From Ignavibacterium sp. (lineage in GTDB: Bacteria; Bacteroidota; Ignavibacteria; Ignavibacteriales; Ignavibacteriaceae), in NCBI RefSeq assembly GCF_025998815.1, contig NZ_AP026678.1:620001-684000 (forward strand): a stretch of 64,000 bases of DNA, in the 5' to 3' direction. How positions within the stretch are numbered: position 1 is the stretch's first letter; every line of letters begins with the position of its first letter. Below, one piece after another: positions 8,346-18,281 of this stretch. The notes under the pieces were generated by a model. It saw only the letters and a list, made by a program, of their open reading frames with translations, was not told where the DNA came from and did not search any database. A program made the position numbers and the translations under genes.

Positions 8346-11300
8346 ATGGCAATAGCTTCAAATAATCCTGAACTGATAATAGATGTTAAATACAACGTAA
8401 ACCAGGCATCGTCTGAATATTCCAGGTTTACTAAGCGAGTAGAACAACAAGCTTTACGCCACGAGAAACAGCTTCTGAATATAAATCAGAATACACAATC
8501 AAAATTATATCAGCATCTTCAACAGTCCAACCAGAGAATCGTATCTGAAATTAATTCTCTTAATAAAAAGATTGAACGTATCACTGAAGCTGAAAACCAG
8601 AAAGCAATATCACGCTCGAAAGCTTATTATTCCAGGCAGTTAGGCGAAACAAAGAACTGGGTCAACAATATGGAGTCCTCACTTGGAAGGCTTAAAAGCT
8701 TGTTCCTTACATACCTGGGAGCAAAAACTTTCGGCGCGATAACAACTGCTTTTAATTCTGCTCTGGAAAATCTTGACGCGCTTAAGAAAGAAGCCTTTCA
8801 ACTAGGTTTAACCTTTCAGGACCTATATGCTACTGTCTTTCAAAACGCTTTATCAGGAGTGGACACTGATACTTCAGTCAGGATATTAAACAACATAAAG
8901 CAGATGCTTGATGAAGCAATCTCCGACCCAAAGCTGTCAAAAAAGCTTAAACAATACGGTATCGATTTAAACTCTTCACTGTTGGAAGCATATGAAACCC
9001 TCAAAAAATATGTGCGCGCAACCGGAGACGCTTCAATACTTGGAGCAAGATTAGCCGGTGAATTAAGAAAAGTTGCATACATAAACGACGAACAGCTTGA
9101 AAGTTCCAAACAACTGTTGCGACGAATCGGTATAAGCGAAAAGGAAATACAATATATTGAGCGTTACAACGATGCAATTACAACACTTAAGGCTACAGTT
9201 CAGCTTATCGTAGGTAAAATATTTGCACAATCCGGTGATAAAATAGCTGCCGTAATTGAAAATATCAGTGACAAGATAGCCAACCTGGACACTGAGAAGA
9301 TTGCCGACCTGTTTGAGTTTATGCTGGATTCAACAAATAAGGTTGCTAAAAATTTAAGAACGATTTCACAGCTACTTGCTACTATCGACAGATTATCCGC
9401 TTTTGTTGCAAGCATATCCAATATTAAAAACGCAATCGACCTTACGGACATCAAAGCCGGAATACTGGAACTTGATGATATTATCAGACAAAGCACTCAA
9501 GACCTTGAATTACTGGGTCAGTCAGGTGATTTAGATACAAGAACTATTAGCGCAATTGAAGAGAGAATTCTAATCCTTGAGAAGACTCAGGAACAACTCA
9601 AAAAAGCATCACGGATTGAACAAAAAGGTTTATTCGGAAAAAACAATTCACTTGAATCAATAGCACTTCAATTTGAAAAACTAAAAGTTAAAATTACTGA
9701 CATAATTAAGCCTTTAACAGAATTGCCGCAAAAGTTTGAGGCTTTAGGAAAGTCGGGCTCTGTTATTGAATCGATTTTCGGGAAAGCACTTGGAAGCATA
9801 TCTAAATTATTTGCGGGAATTTTCTCCGGTTCATCGAAAGCAATAAAGTTTATATCAGAGTTAACAGGTATAGGAAAAGCCTTCGGGGCGATCTTCAAAT
9901 TCATAGGAAAAATATCAGTTTATCTGACTGTGTTGTTTATGATTTATGATTTCTTCGACGCGCTTTTCACTTATTTCAAGGAAACAGACAACTGGCTTGA
10001 CAGATTATGGAAAACAGTCAAGGCTTTTGGTTATTCACTCGCTAAATTAGTTGCTGATATTATCGATGGTATCGTGCAGATAGCAAGTTTCGGTAAACTC
10101 GATTTACAAATTGGTAAGAGAGTCCGCGAGTTTTTTGGACTTGATGAAGAAAATAAAGTTGTTATTCCGATATATAATCCGGTACAGCATCCTCAGTATT
10201 TTGGGGGCAAAAAAAATAAAAACATCACTTACAGCCCTGAACAGGATGAAAACACAAAGAAAATCATCGAACAATTTAAAAACCTTGCTAACCTGAAAGA
10301 AGAAACACAGAAATACATCCACACGCTTGAAAATCTTAAAAGACAATATTCTGATCAACCTTATGTATTACGTGAAATCAATAAACAGCTTATCGAGCAA
10401 AGAGAACTTCTTGCTGATATAAACCAGGAATCCCTCAGGCTTAAACCTATTGCAAAAGGGTTTGATTTGCCACAAAATTTAGGTGAGCCGTTAATTAATA
10501 AAGCGCGCTCCTTTAAAGTTGTTCAATTTGATGATACTTCCCTGTATGGTGGAATAAAAGCTGCCGGGAGCGAATTAACTGCTTTGAGAAATAAACTTGA
10601 TGTGCTTAAAAGCTTTAAGGATTTATTTGATTCAGCGTCAGATGAAGCAAAGGCACTTTCCCAGCAAATTAAAAGACTCAGTGATGAGATTGACGAGATT
10701 GACAACTCACCAATCAACGAGTTAATTCAGAAATTCCAGCAGGAATTTCTTCCGCTTATGAGTGAAGCGATAAATTTCATAAATACACTGATTGATGCAA
10801 ATCTTGAACGCCTCAATAACGAACTTGATGTTATGCAGAGGCGAATTGAGCTTGAACAGGAATATTGGGACACAGTGCTTTCTAATCTTGAAGAAGCCGG
10901 AGCCAAGGGGACTGCTTATTATATCAAACAGGAATCAGAGAAAAAACGCGCAATCGCAAAACTTACCTCAGAGGAAATCCAGCTTAAAGCAAAAGTATGG
11001 GAAGCTGAAAAATCAGCAAGAATATCAGGCGCAATTATGACTGCCGCTCAGGCTTCACTTTCTGCCTGGACAATAATTCCCCCGAATCCACCCCTATCGC
11101 TTGCACTTACAACCCTGATTGCAGGCACACTTGCAACTCAGCTTGCATCAATCAATTCACAGCAGAACCCTTATTTGATAAAGAAAAATCTTGGTGGCTG
11201 GATTGAAGGAACAGGATATACAGATTCAGTGCCTGCTTTGTTAACACCAGGTGAATATGTAGTTAACCGGCAAGCGGCAAAGGAAAACGCTCTGCTTCTT

Positions 11301-11462
11301 GAGACAATTAATTCAGGAAGAAAAGTTCAAGCATCAAATACAGTTGTTGTTAATCTGAATTTCGATGGAAATCTGATTGCCGAAGACAGCTGGGTTGAAG
11401 ACAGTCTGATTCCTAAAATTAATAAAGCAATATTAAAAGGTTACCAGTTAGGACTTAATTAA
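8346..11462 (+). CDS. Phage tail tape measure protein
   Basis: A 1038-residue protein that sets tail length and takes part in DNA injection. The N-terminal third is coiled coil, from residue about 15 (NVNQASSEYSRFTKRVEQQA). Hydrophobic helices lie at about 490-545, including YLTVLFMIYDFFDALF, as in other tape measure proteins that enter the cell envelope. More coiled coils follow. The C-terminus near 950 has the characteristic GGWIEGTGYTDSVPALLTPG with GEYVVNRQAA after it, common in tape measure proteins. It follows the chaperone pair as in lambda-like phages. At 1038 residues the tail would be roughly 150 nm using about 0.15 nm per residue; this is a rule-of-thumb estimate. Confidence 0.9.
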   Translation: MAIASNNPELIIDVKYNVNQASSEYSRFTKRVEQQALRHEKQLLNINQNTQSKLYQHLQQSNQRIVSEINSLNKKIERITEAENQKAISRSKAYYSRQLGETKNWVNNMESSLGRLKSLFLTYLGAKTFGAITTAFNSALENLDALKKEAFQLGLTFQDLYATVFQNALSGVDTDTSVRILNNIKQMLDEAISDPKLSKKLKQYGIDLNSSLLEAYETLKKYVRATGDASILGARLAGELRKVAYINDEQLESSKQLLRRIGISEKEIQYIERYNDAITTLKATVQLIVGKIFAQSGDKIAAVIENISDKIANLDTEKIADLFEFMLDSTNKVAKNLRTISQLLATIDRLSAFVASISNIKNAIDLTDIKAGILELDDIIRQSTQDLELLGQSGDLDTRTISAIEERILILEKTQEQLKKASRIEQKGLFGKNNSLESIALQFEKLKVKITDIIKPLTELPQKFEALGKSGSVIESIFGKALGSISKLFAGIFSGSSKAIKFISELTGIGKAFGAIFKFIGKISVYLTVLFMIYDFFDALFTYFKETDNWLDRLWKTVKAFGYSLAKLVADIIDGIVQIASFGKLDLQIGKRVREFFGLDEENKVVIPIYNPVQHPQYFGGKKNKNITYSPEQDENTKKIIEQFKNLANLKEETQKYIHTLENLKRQYSDQPYVLREINKQLIEQRELLADINQESLRLKPIAKGFDLPQNLGEPLINKARSFKVVQFDDTSLYGGIKAAGSELTALRNKLDVLKSFKDLFDSASDEAKALSQQIKRLSDEIDEIDNSPINELIQKFQQEFLPLMSEAINFINTLIDANLERLNNELDVMQRRIELEQEYWDTVLSNLEEAGAKGTAYYIKQESEKKRAIAKLTSEEIQLKAKVWEAEKSARISGAIMTAAQASLSAWTIIPPNPPLSLALTTLIAGTLATQLASINSQQNPYLIKKNLGGWIEGTGYTDSVPALLTPGEYVVNRQAAKENALLLETINSGRKVQASNTVVVNLNFDGNLIAEDSWVEDSLIPKINKAILKGYQLGLN

Positions 11463-11464
11463 GT

Positions 11465-14224
11465 ATGATTATTTTATCTGACAATTTCAAACAACGAATA
11501 GCAGATAAGGATACCCGCAAAATAATTCTCGCTCATCTGTATTATAACGACACTGAGTATTTTGCGGTTGCAACAACTCAAACAGTAGTTGACGGAGTAC
11601 AATATCTTGGTATTATAAATAAATTTTCTGATATAACGCAGCAGTGGAATATTCTCAGTCAGAAAAACAATATTACTGTAACATCACCGCGGTTGGTACT
11701 TTCAGATTACCAGACCCCTGACGGTTATTCGATTTTTGATGACTTTGTTTATAAGCATATATTCGGAAGAAGATTAGTTATATTCATGACTTATGAAGGG
11801 CTTTCACTTCAGGACAGCCTGAGAGCTTTTGACGGCTGGGTGGATGATGTTAATTTCGGCAACAGTTCGATTATTATCACCGGTAAAACTTCTATAATTC
11901 CCGAAAGGCAGATAGCGGGTAGGAAGATAAACTACGACACGCAGACAATAGGCGATGACCCCGTGCCAGCAGGATTTAAGATATTAAAGGAGTTTGATAA
12001 AAAAGTACTTCCCGTTGTATTCGGAAAACACTGGTGCTCTCCTATTGTTCCGTATTTGCAGAATAACTCGATTGACTGGAAGCGTTATTACTCATCAATT
12101 GACAATAAATATTCAACTTCAGTTGTAAATCAATCGAACATCCGCACAAACATAAAGCACTTCAATATCAACAAGACAGCTTCATCAATTCTTATAGAGA
12201 ACGATGATTATTACACGCCGCTGTATGAAACTGATTTTACAAGCGATATACTTAAGGTATATACTATTGTTACACCCGATGAGAATTTTTCGCCGGGAAT
12301 TTTATTACCCTTTCAGGGTGGGCATACTAAACGTGATGGAAATATATTCGTTACAGTACCTTTAAGATATGAAGCGCGTAAAGATTTGCCTTCCTGGTTT
12401 ACTATTGAGGGTGCAAGTTCATATGATAATAAGGATAATTTTCCTGATGTGTTTAATAATCTGAACACAGCACCTTTTGTATTTACTAATAACAGGTCAA
12501 ACTTTTTACGTCTGTGGGTTAAAGCGAAACTTGACTTGAACAAAAATTTAAGGGTTGATGAACAAGGGCATATAAGAAAGCTCCGACGAATTCATATTCC
12601 TTCAACAGATTCCAATAACGGCGGGCAAGGCTTTTTGCTTGGAAGGTGGGAAATAAATATCGGCGCGATGGGTTATTTCCACGATAATATCTGGACGGCG
12701 GTTGATATATATCCTTTTGTTATTCATCACTGGAAGGATGGTTTTTGCGGAGAACCTTTTGACCTTCAGGCAAGAAATTTACCTCAATATCTCGGAGCCG
12801 GAACTTTGGGACTATTAACGCCTGATGACTGTAAAACAGAACCTTATAATTACTGGTATAACGCACAGGCAAGAATATTTACAAACCAGACCGGATCTTT
12901 ATTTTATGATTTTGCAGAAGCTGACAACAACAGGCATATCGGATTACAAGGCAACGAGTATATTACACCTGATATGGGAAAAGCCCCCTTTATCAACAGA
13001 GAATCTTTTACCGGAGAGAATCTTGGTGCGGCGATTGAATTCACTGCACCAACTATAACTTTATTTTCAGCCTCAACAGACGATAAAGTGAAACTCTATA
13101 AAGCATATCACCTGACTGCCGGAGCGATTGATTTATCCTTTGGTGATAATCTATATGGGGCAACCGAAGGCTACACGCTAACAATCTCAGATGAATTAAT
13201 TTCAGCGCCTGCCGGAATAAACAACTATCTGATGAAACGTCCTTATGAATTTATTGAATTCCTGTTAAGACGTTCAGGTGAAACAAAATTAGCTTCCACC
13301 TTCAACTATCAGAAAATCAATTCCGCGTGGGAGTCAGTATTCTCAAATAAACGTGATTTTTCCGGATTTGTTATTGACAAAGAAATTACACTTGATAAAT
13401 TTATTGATGAATATCAACAAGCAGAACCTTTTTCAGTATATGTATCTGAGGATGATAGCTTTAATATTGCAATCCTGAAAGCCACCTATACTGAACAGGA
13501 TATTGTTGATTTTCTTGATTATGCTGATGCAACTGTTTTTGATATGTCACTTACAGATGCTAAAGAAGTCGCCGCCGAAATAAATCATATTAAAACCGAT
13601 TATATGCACGGACTTGATGATTTCGTAATTGACGAACACTTCAGACTCGATGAAACACAGTATGATTATTCCTTCTGGAAAGCCAATAACACAGTTGAAA
13701 ATAACACTTTTGTTATTGAAAATATTGAAAAGAAATACAGTTCCTATGTAACTGTTGATGTGGTTAGCTACTCAGGTAAGTATTACGGATGTGCGAAAAC
13801 CTGTAAAAATATACCACCGACAAATTCAGAATATTGGACTGAACTGATTGAGCCACAGATTGGTGCGCCGGTTTGGAATAATTCAACTTTATATGCCGGT
13901 GAAGATGCAGAGGCATATATGATTGCAAAATTCTTATTGAATCAGAGAGCCAATAGACACAGAGTTATTCAGTTTGAAACTGACAATCTGAGTTATCTGA
14001 GATTTAACGTTGGTGATGTAGTAGGCGTTGCTAACGTACCAAAGACGCTCCTTGGTTTACATATAAAAGGTTTTGCTGGCGCTGAAAATTTCACAGCAAC
14101 AGTCAACAATCAAACGGTATATTCAGCTTTTGTTATCACATCAATAAGAAAATCAATTAACAGGGTTGAAATAACTGCCGTTCAATTACACGATTTATCT
14201 GCTTACAACATCATAAGAGTTTAA
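11465..14224 (+). CDS. Large tail-tip / baseplate protein
   Basis: A 919-residue protein that starts 2 bases after the tape measure stop. The N-terminal 150 residues (LAHLYYNDTEYFAVATTQTV, then AFDGWVDDVNFGNSSIIITG) resemble the head region of tail-tip proteins that contact the tail tube ring. The rest is mixed beta and has a carbohydrate-binding-like segment with many Trp, Tyr and Asn (YSGKYYGCAKTCKNIPPTN near 760-780). No peptidase or glycan hydrolase signature is clear. It could be the central tail hub. The function is inferred from size and position. Confidence 0.6.
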   Translation: MIILSDNFKQRIADKDTRKIILAHLYYNDTEYFAVATTQTVVDGVQYLGIINKFSDITQQWNILSQKNNITVTSPRLVLSDYQTPDGYSIFDDFVYKHIFGRRLVIFMTYEGLSLQDSLRAFDGWVDDVNFGNSSIIITGKTSIIPERQIAGRKINYDTQTIGDDPVPAGFKILKEFDKKVLPVVFGKHWCSPIVPYLQNNSIDWKRYYSSIDNKYSTSVVNQSNIRTNIKHFNINKTASSILIENDDYYTPLYETDFTSDILKVYTIVTPDENFSPGILLPFQGGHTKRDGNIFVTVPLRYEARKDLPSWFTIEGASSYDNKDNFPDVFNNLNTAPFVFTNNRSNFLRLWVKAKLDLNKNLRVDEQGHIRKLRRIHIPSTDSNNGGQGFLLGRWEINIGAMGYFHDNIWTAVDIYPFVIHHWKDGFCGEPFDLQARNLPQYLGAGTLGLLTPDDCKTEPYNYWYNAQARIFTNQTGSLFYDFAEADNNRHIGLQGNEYITPDMGKAPFINRESFTGENLGAAIEFTAPTITLFSASTDDKVKLYKAYHLTAGAIDLSFGDNLYGATEGYTLTISDELISAPAGINNYLMKRPYEFIEFLLRRSGETKLASTFNYQKINSAWESVFSNKRDFSGFVIDKEITLDKFIDEYQQAEPFSVYVSEDDSFNIAILKATYTEQDIVDFLDYADATVFDMSLTDAKEVAAEINHIKTDYMHGLDDFVIDEHFRLDETQYDYSFWKANNTVENNTFVIENIEKKYSSYVTVDVVSYSGKYYGCAKTCKNIPPTNSEYWTELIEPQIGAPVWNNSTLYAGEDAEAYMIAKFLLNQRANRHRVIQFETDNLSYLRFNVGDVVGVANVPKTLLGLHIKGFAGAENFTATVNNQTVYSAFVITSIRKSINRVEITAVQLHDLSAYNIIRV

Positions 14225-14227
14225 GCT

Positions 14228-14959
14228 ATGAGTTATATATTGGTTCCGCATCAAAATTTTTGCGCGCAAATTAACTTCTCCTGTGATGAACAGCTATCTC
14301 AATATGAATTAAGAAAAGCTTTCTCAACTGACACAAAGGAATATGCTTTAATACCATCAACTTCAAGGATTTATTTCTCTTACCCGCAGATAAATCCAGG
14401 CACACAGGCCCTTGTTTTATGGACTGAAAACTACACTGCTACACCTGTTGTTCAGTCTTCAACTGAAGAAGATTTTGAAACCATAATAAATATGAACGCG
14501 GGCGGAATTTATGGTCTTAATAAAAAGCTAATCATCTATTCAAATCAGGGTAGCAATTATTATCGCATAAATCCAACCGGGGTTGATCTCCGATTAAAAA
14601 ATTTAAGCTTCGGGCGATTGTATTCACTCCCCTCTGATTTCAGACTTGAAATACAATCAACAACTCACAAATATGAGTTATCAAAAGTTTATTTCAATTT
14701 ACTTGGTCAGACCAAATATGATGGTTTCGCAAATCAGGGACTCAGAAAATCCTACACGCTTGAATTCAATTTCATCACTGAAGCAGAAAAACAAAACTTA
14801 ATCCAGGTGTTTACTTTAGGCAAGGGGTGCCTGCCTATGTGGTTAATTGAAGACCTGAATAATTCTGAAAGCTGGATTTTCGGAATATTCAGGGGGTTAA
14901 CATACATGGAGCCGTATGCTGGTTATTTCAACGTTTCAATTTCTATACAGGAGTTATAA
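14228..14959 (+). CDS. Tail-tip protein, possibly distal-tail-like
   Basis: A 243-residue beta-rich protein starting 3 bases after the tip gene. It contains a repeated YELSK and YTLEFNF strand pattern and ends in GYFNVSISIQEL. Proteins of this size with such a C-terminal beta sandwich serve as distal-tail or minor tail adaptors. It has no membrane segment or enzyme motif. The ribosome site for the next gene lies within its last codons. Confidence 0.45.
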   Translation: MSYILVPHQNFCAQINFSCDEQLSQYELRKAFSTDTKEYALIPSTSRIYFSYPQINPGTQALVLWTENYTATPVVQSSTEEDFETIINMNAGGIYGLNKKLIIYSNQGSNYYRINPTGVDLRLKNLSFGRLYSLPSDFRLEIQSTTHKYELSKVYFNLLGQTKYDGFANQGLRKSYTLEFNFITEAEKQNLIQVFTLGKGCLPMWLIEDLNNSESWIFGIFRGLTYMEPYAGYFNVSISIQEL

Positions 14960-14960
14960 A

Positions 14961-15380
14961 GTGCAGTACCTTGAATTAAAAGTACCGAAAATTTATTCGG
15001 ACCCGTCACAGACCGGCAATTACAGCTTTATAGTTCCCGTTTATGATCAGAACTATAAAGTAAGCATCGAATTTCCACCCACCGCTGACGGTACTGATTC
15101 TTTTACTGCGGTGAAATTTCCGGATTACAAAACAGCATATAACCTGATTGCATCGGAAAAAACAGAACTTACCTGGTCAGGATTACTTGAATCCGACAAA
15201 GACAATTTTGTTACTTTCCTGAAATCTTTCAACAACAGCTTTCAACCTTTCACGTTAATCCACTATGACGATGCGCTGGTAAAAAAAACGATTACCGGCA
15301 TAATTGAAACTGACTCGGTCGAAATAAAAAAGGATGAATTCGATTTATATTCAATATCACTAATAATCAGAAGCACATAA
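14961..15380 (+). CDS. Minor tail protein, GTG start
   Basis: A 139-residue protein. The start is taken as GTG at 14961 because an AGGAG ribosome site sits 7 bases before it (14949-14953) and the previous gene ends at 14959. An in-frame ATG at 14916 would overlap the previous gene by 44 bases and has no ribosome site. The protein is mostly beta (VSIEFPPTADG, FDLYSISLIIRST) and reads like a tail-tip accessory of the same beta-sandwich type as its neighbour. Unknown function beyond position. Confidence 0.55.
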   Translation: MQYLELKVPKIYSDPSQTGNYSFIVPVYDQNYKVSIEFPPTADGTDSFTAVKFPDYKTAYNLIASEKTELTWSGLLESDKDNFVTFLKSFNNSFQPFTLIHYDDALVKKTITGIIETDSVEIKKDEFDLYSISLIIRST

Positions 15381-15390
15381 GGTTTTTTCT

Positions 15391-15675
15391 ATGGACGGCA
15401 ATTTCTCAATCAATCGTGAACTTTCAATAGAAAGAAGACTTGCTACAATTGAAGAGCGGCTCGTTCAAACAGATAAATTCATAGACAGAAAATTCAGCGA
15501 AACAGACAGAAAGCTCGATAACATATTATCTGGCATAGAATCGATGACAACGAGAGTTTCATCTTTAGAACAGTGGCGGGCGGTAATAAAAAGTAACATA
15601 ACTTTAATCGGGGCGCTTGTTTCAGCGGCAATCACTCTTGCTATAAATTTTATATCAAGTTTCTTAAATAAATAA
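15391..15675 (+). CDS. Coiled-coil membrane protein, XhlA/holin-like
   Basis: A 94-residue protein. Residues about 5-60 form a charged coiled coil (RRLATIEERLVQTDKFIDRK) and about 67-90 a single membrane helix (ITLIGALVSAAITLAINFI). This layout is that of XhlA-type holin-associated proteins encoded at the end of phage late operons. It lies just before another small membrane protein. It may take part in lysis or in anchoring of a lysin, but no endolysin is visible in this window. Confidence 0.5.
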   Translation: MDGNFSINRELSIERRLATIEERLVQTDKFIDRKFSETDRKLDNILSGIESMTTRVSSLEQWRAVIKSNITLIGALVSAAITLAINFISSFLNK

Positions 15676-15676
15676 T

Positions 15677-15892
15677 ATGCTTAAGTTTATCAAATACCTT
15701 CTTTCATCACGAGGTTATATATCATCAACACGATTTGTGAAGATTCTCATATCGATAACTTTCGTGTTTGATTGGCTTTATACACGTGTCATCGACAGGC
15801 AACCGAAATTTGAACCCACACCTGATATTATACTGATTGTTGCTTCAATATTAGGCGTTTCGCTTGTTCAGAAATATCTTGAAGGCAAGTAA
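15677..15892 (+). CDS. Small membrane protein, possible holin
   Basis: A 71-residue protein with two likely membrane segments, at about 22-37 (FVKILISITFVFDWLY) and 49-66 (DIILIVASILGVSLVQKY), separated by a short polar loop. It starts one base after the previous coiled-coil gene, so the two are probably translated together and could form a holin/antiholin pair. Its stop is only 3 bases from the stop of the opposing methyltransferase gene, so the late operon and the restriction-modification operon converge. Confidence 0.5.
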   Translation: MLKFIKYLLSSRGYISSTRFVKILISITFVFDWLYTRVIDRQPKFEPTPDIILIVASILGVSLVQKYLEGK

Positions 15893-15895
15893 AAC

Positions 15896-17131
15896 TTAGT
15901 TTTTCCTCATAATAAGCATAAATTCAGACTTCATACCTTCAGGATTTTTATTGTTTCTCGAACTGAAAAGCTGTCTTGTTACTATTTTATCCTCAAGAAC
16001 TTCAATTAATTTAAAATCTAATTTTTCAAAATATTCCCTGAATATCTTCCAAATCTCTACTTCCTCACCATCAACTTTGGGGTTACCAATAAAAATACAT
16101 ATGATGCCTCCATCTTTTATGTGATACATAGCGTTTTTAAAAGTGTTTAACGTATGACAGAAATACGAGTCGACAAGCTCAATTAAATCTTTGCGTTCAA
16201 TCTTTTCTTTGAGTGCATCAAGAGAAGGAGTACTAATAATTTCAGTTGGCTTTCGATATGGAATTTCAAGCTTTGTTAATTCCTTTATTTGCGCCTCAGA
16301 GTATCCTAACCAGTACAAATCTAGTTTGGCAGTCCTGATATATTCCTGAGCCTGTAGATAAGGTGGTGAGCTCACAAGCAAATCGAACGAATCTTCTTTA
16401 CCATAATTATAAGTTGACGAATCAACCCCTCCTTTAAAGAAAATATTTATTTTTCTGTTTTTCAATAGATCAACAGTTTGGTTAACCTTTTGTAGAGTTT
16501 CGGATGAAAGACTGTAAAGGTCTAAGATTAGTGACTTGTACCAGCGTTTTTTTGCTAGAGTATTGATTTGTTCAATCTTCCTTTTAGATCTGAAAAGTTT
16601 TGGTACCTTATGTTCCGCGTATGAATATTTTTTACTAATTCTAAGAAGTGAAGATTCAATAATCAATTTATAGGTAGAATTATGAAGGTTATTTAATCCA
16701 CCCCATAATTTTTGAATTCTATTTAAAAATTCTATTGGATACCAATAATCAATTTTGCTCCAATCGGGAACAAAACTTGTATCGCTTTCAAGTATCTGTT
16801 CAATATATTCATACAATTTTGTTTGTGAAAGGTAAGTTTTAATTGTTGGAATTTTCAAAGGTATTATATGATTCAGCATAGGATTCAAATCAAGCAGATA
16901 AGTTGACCGATTTTCCAAGACTGCTTCAAGTCCAACTGTACCGCTACCAGCAAAAGGATCAATAACAATATCACCTTCCTTTGAATATCTACTAATACAA
17001 TATTTAACTGCTTGAGGTATAAATTTAGCAGGATAATAGTGAATTGAGTGTGTTAAATAACCAGTATCACTGATTTCCGAAACCAGATTTCTAAAACTTA
17101 TTTCTCTTAAATTTTCGTTCATATTAATCAA
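15896..17131 (-). CDS. DNA methyltransferase, N4/N6 amino class
   Basis: A 411-residue site-specific DNA methyltransferase. Motif I (DPFAGSGT, about 58-65) binds S-adenosylmethionine. The catalytic motif IV is SPPY at about 255-258, and its Ser in the first position is typical of cytosine-N4 enzymes (adenine-N6 enzymes usually have D/N). The segment THSIHYYPAKFIPQAV at about 27-42 is the conserved N-terminal motif found before motif I in this group. Motif I comes before motif IV. It overlaps the upstream endonuclease gene by 8 bases, so the two are translated as a pair and would form a restriction-modification system. The specificity cannot be read from sequence. Confidence 0.85.
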   Translation of the reverse strand: MINMNENLREISFRNLVSEISDTGYLTHSIHYYPAKFIPQAVKYCISRYSKEGDIVIDPFAGSGTVGLEAVLENRSTYLLDLNPMLNHIIPLKIPTIKTYLSQTKLYEYIEQILESDTSFVPDWSKIDYWYPIEFLNRIQKLWGGLNNLHNSTYKLIIESSLLRISKKYSYAEHKVPKLFRSKRKIEQINTLAKKRWYKSLILDLYSLSSETLQKVNQTVDLLKNRKINIFFKGGVDSSTYNYGKEDSFDLLVSSPPYLQAQEYIRTAKLDLYWLGYSEAQIKELTKLEIPYRKPTEIISTPSLDALKEKIERKDLIELVDSYFCHTLNTFKNAMYHIKDGGIICIFIGNPKVDGEEVEIWKIFREYFEKLDFKLIEVLEDKIVTRQLFSSRNNKNPEGMKSEFMLIMRKN

Positions 17132-18281
17132 TCGATATTTTGTTCTTAATTGAATTTATGGCATATAAATAAAGCAATAATTCGATATAAAAAGATTGGT
17201 CTGCGGGTGATCTGACCGGAATCAAGTCTGAGTCTTTCCAATTTTCAATTACCTTCGTTTTAATCAAATTTATTGACCCTTGGAGTTCCTCAATACTATT
17301 ATAATTTAATTGAACTTTTTCAGAGGAGCTTTTGAGGCTGTTCAGAATAGTTTTTAAGTAATCGAACGATGAAGAACCTTTCTCAACAATATTTTTCAAT
17401 TCAAAAGATGCAACAACATAAGATGTCCACAAGTCATCCCAGGAAGACAATAATTCAATATTCTTATTAATTGAATCTATTAGATTATTACTTTTTATAC
17501 TAAAGAAGTTACCTACTGTATCAGCAAATTGCTTATGACCATACGATAATTTTAGTAATATTTTTTTTTGTGAAAACGAATAACCAGAAGCAACAATATC
17601 TGAATTAAATTCTTTTTTATTTACTATGTTAAGATACTCAGCTATGTTGTCTATTAAAGATTGCTTTTGAAGTTCAGAATCAGAATTAAATATGTGTATG
17701 AGGTATAAAATTTCCAATCCACTATCAATAATATTGGGTTGCTCAAGGAGTATTTTTAATAATTTCACTAAAGATGCTTTTGCGGTTGTACCTCCTGTAT
17801 CGTCCCTTGAACGAAGTTGGATAATAAGGATTTTATTATTTTTTAATCCTAATATATCTACATCAGTCTTCCCAATATCGTTCTTATAATTAACTGACAA
17901 AATTTGACGAGCACCTGCAGCTGTATCAGCAACTAAAATTTCGTTTTCCCTTAAAACCTCAGCAAGAAGGTTTTCAATTACTTTACCCTGTCTTGCTCTG
18001 TATGAACTATGATAATATTGTTGAAATTTAAATAAATCACCGTGATACTTTGCAATAAAATTCTCAAAACGATTTGAAGAAGTGATTCCTGCACTGAATC
18101 CTTTGATGTCATCCAAATCTTGAGAAATTTCTTCTAAATTTTTATCAATTATATGGTTGGTAAGTTTAAGGGCTAATTCCAGAGGACTCTTTAAAATAGT
18201 AATAACCAAGTCAATATCCTTGATATTAAAAGCTCGACTCAGTAACAAAAAGTTCAACTTTGATGTAGTTTTCTCTCCCAA
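17124..18281 (-). CDS. Putative restriction endonuclease, PD-(D/E)XK-like
   Basis: A 385-residue protein of no family I can name. Features fit a type II restriction enzyme: an acidic helix residue in QGKVIENLL (E103), then KTDVDILG (D140, D142), then a buried strand ILIIQLRSRDD. This is the order of a PD-(D/E)XK core (helix E, strand D, strand with E-x-K). Here the last element reads Q155-x-R157 in place of E/Q-x-K, which is unusual. A Gly/Thr loop (DDTGGTTAKAS) follows at 160-170. The gene is directly upstream of, and overlaps by 8 bases, a DNA methyltransferase. The remaining two thirds are helical. Assignment rests on the linkage and this core pattern. Confidence 0.6.
   Translation of the reverse strand: MGEKTTSKLNFLLLSRAFNIKDIDLVITILKSPLELALKLTNHIIDKNLEEISQDLDDIKGFSAGITSSNRFENFIAKYHGDLFKFQQYYHSSYRARQGKVIENLLAEVLRENEILVADTAAGARQILSVNYKNDIGKTDVDILGLKNNKILIIQLRSRDDTGGTTAKASLVKLLKILLEQPNIIDSGLEILYLIHIFNSDSELQKQSLIDNIAEYLNIVNKKEFNSDIVASGYSFSQKKILLKLSYGHKQFADTVGNFFSIKSNNLIDSINKNIELLSSWDDLWTSYVVASFELKNIVEKGSSSFDYLKTILNSLKSSSEKVQLNYNSIEELQGSINLIKTKVIENWKDSDLIPVRSPADQSFYIELLLYLYAINSIKNKISID

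Noticed and set aside
14916-15380. Longer version of the minor tail protein from an ATG
   Set aside because: It would overlap the preceding gene by 44 bases without a ribosome site; the GTG at 14961 has an AGGAG site at ideal spacing.
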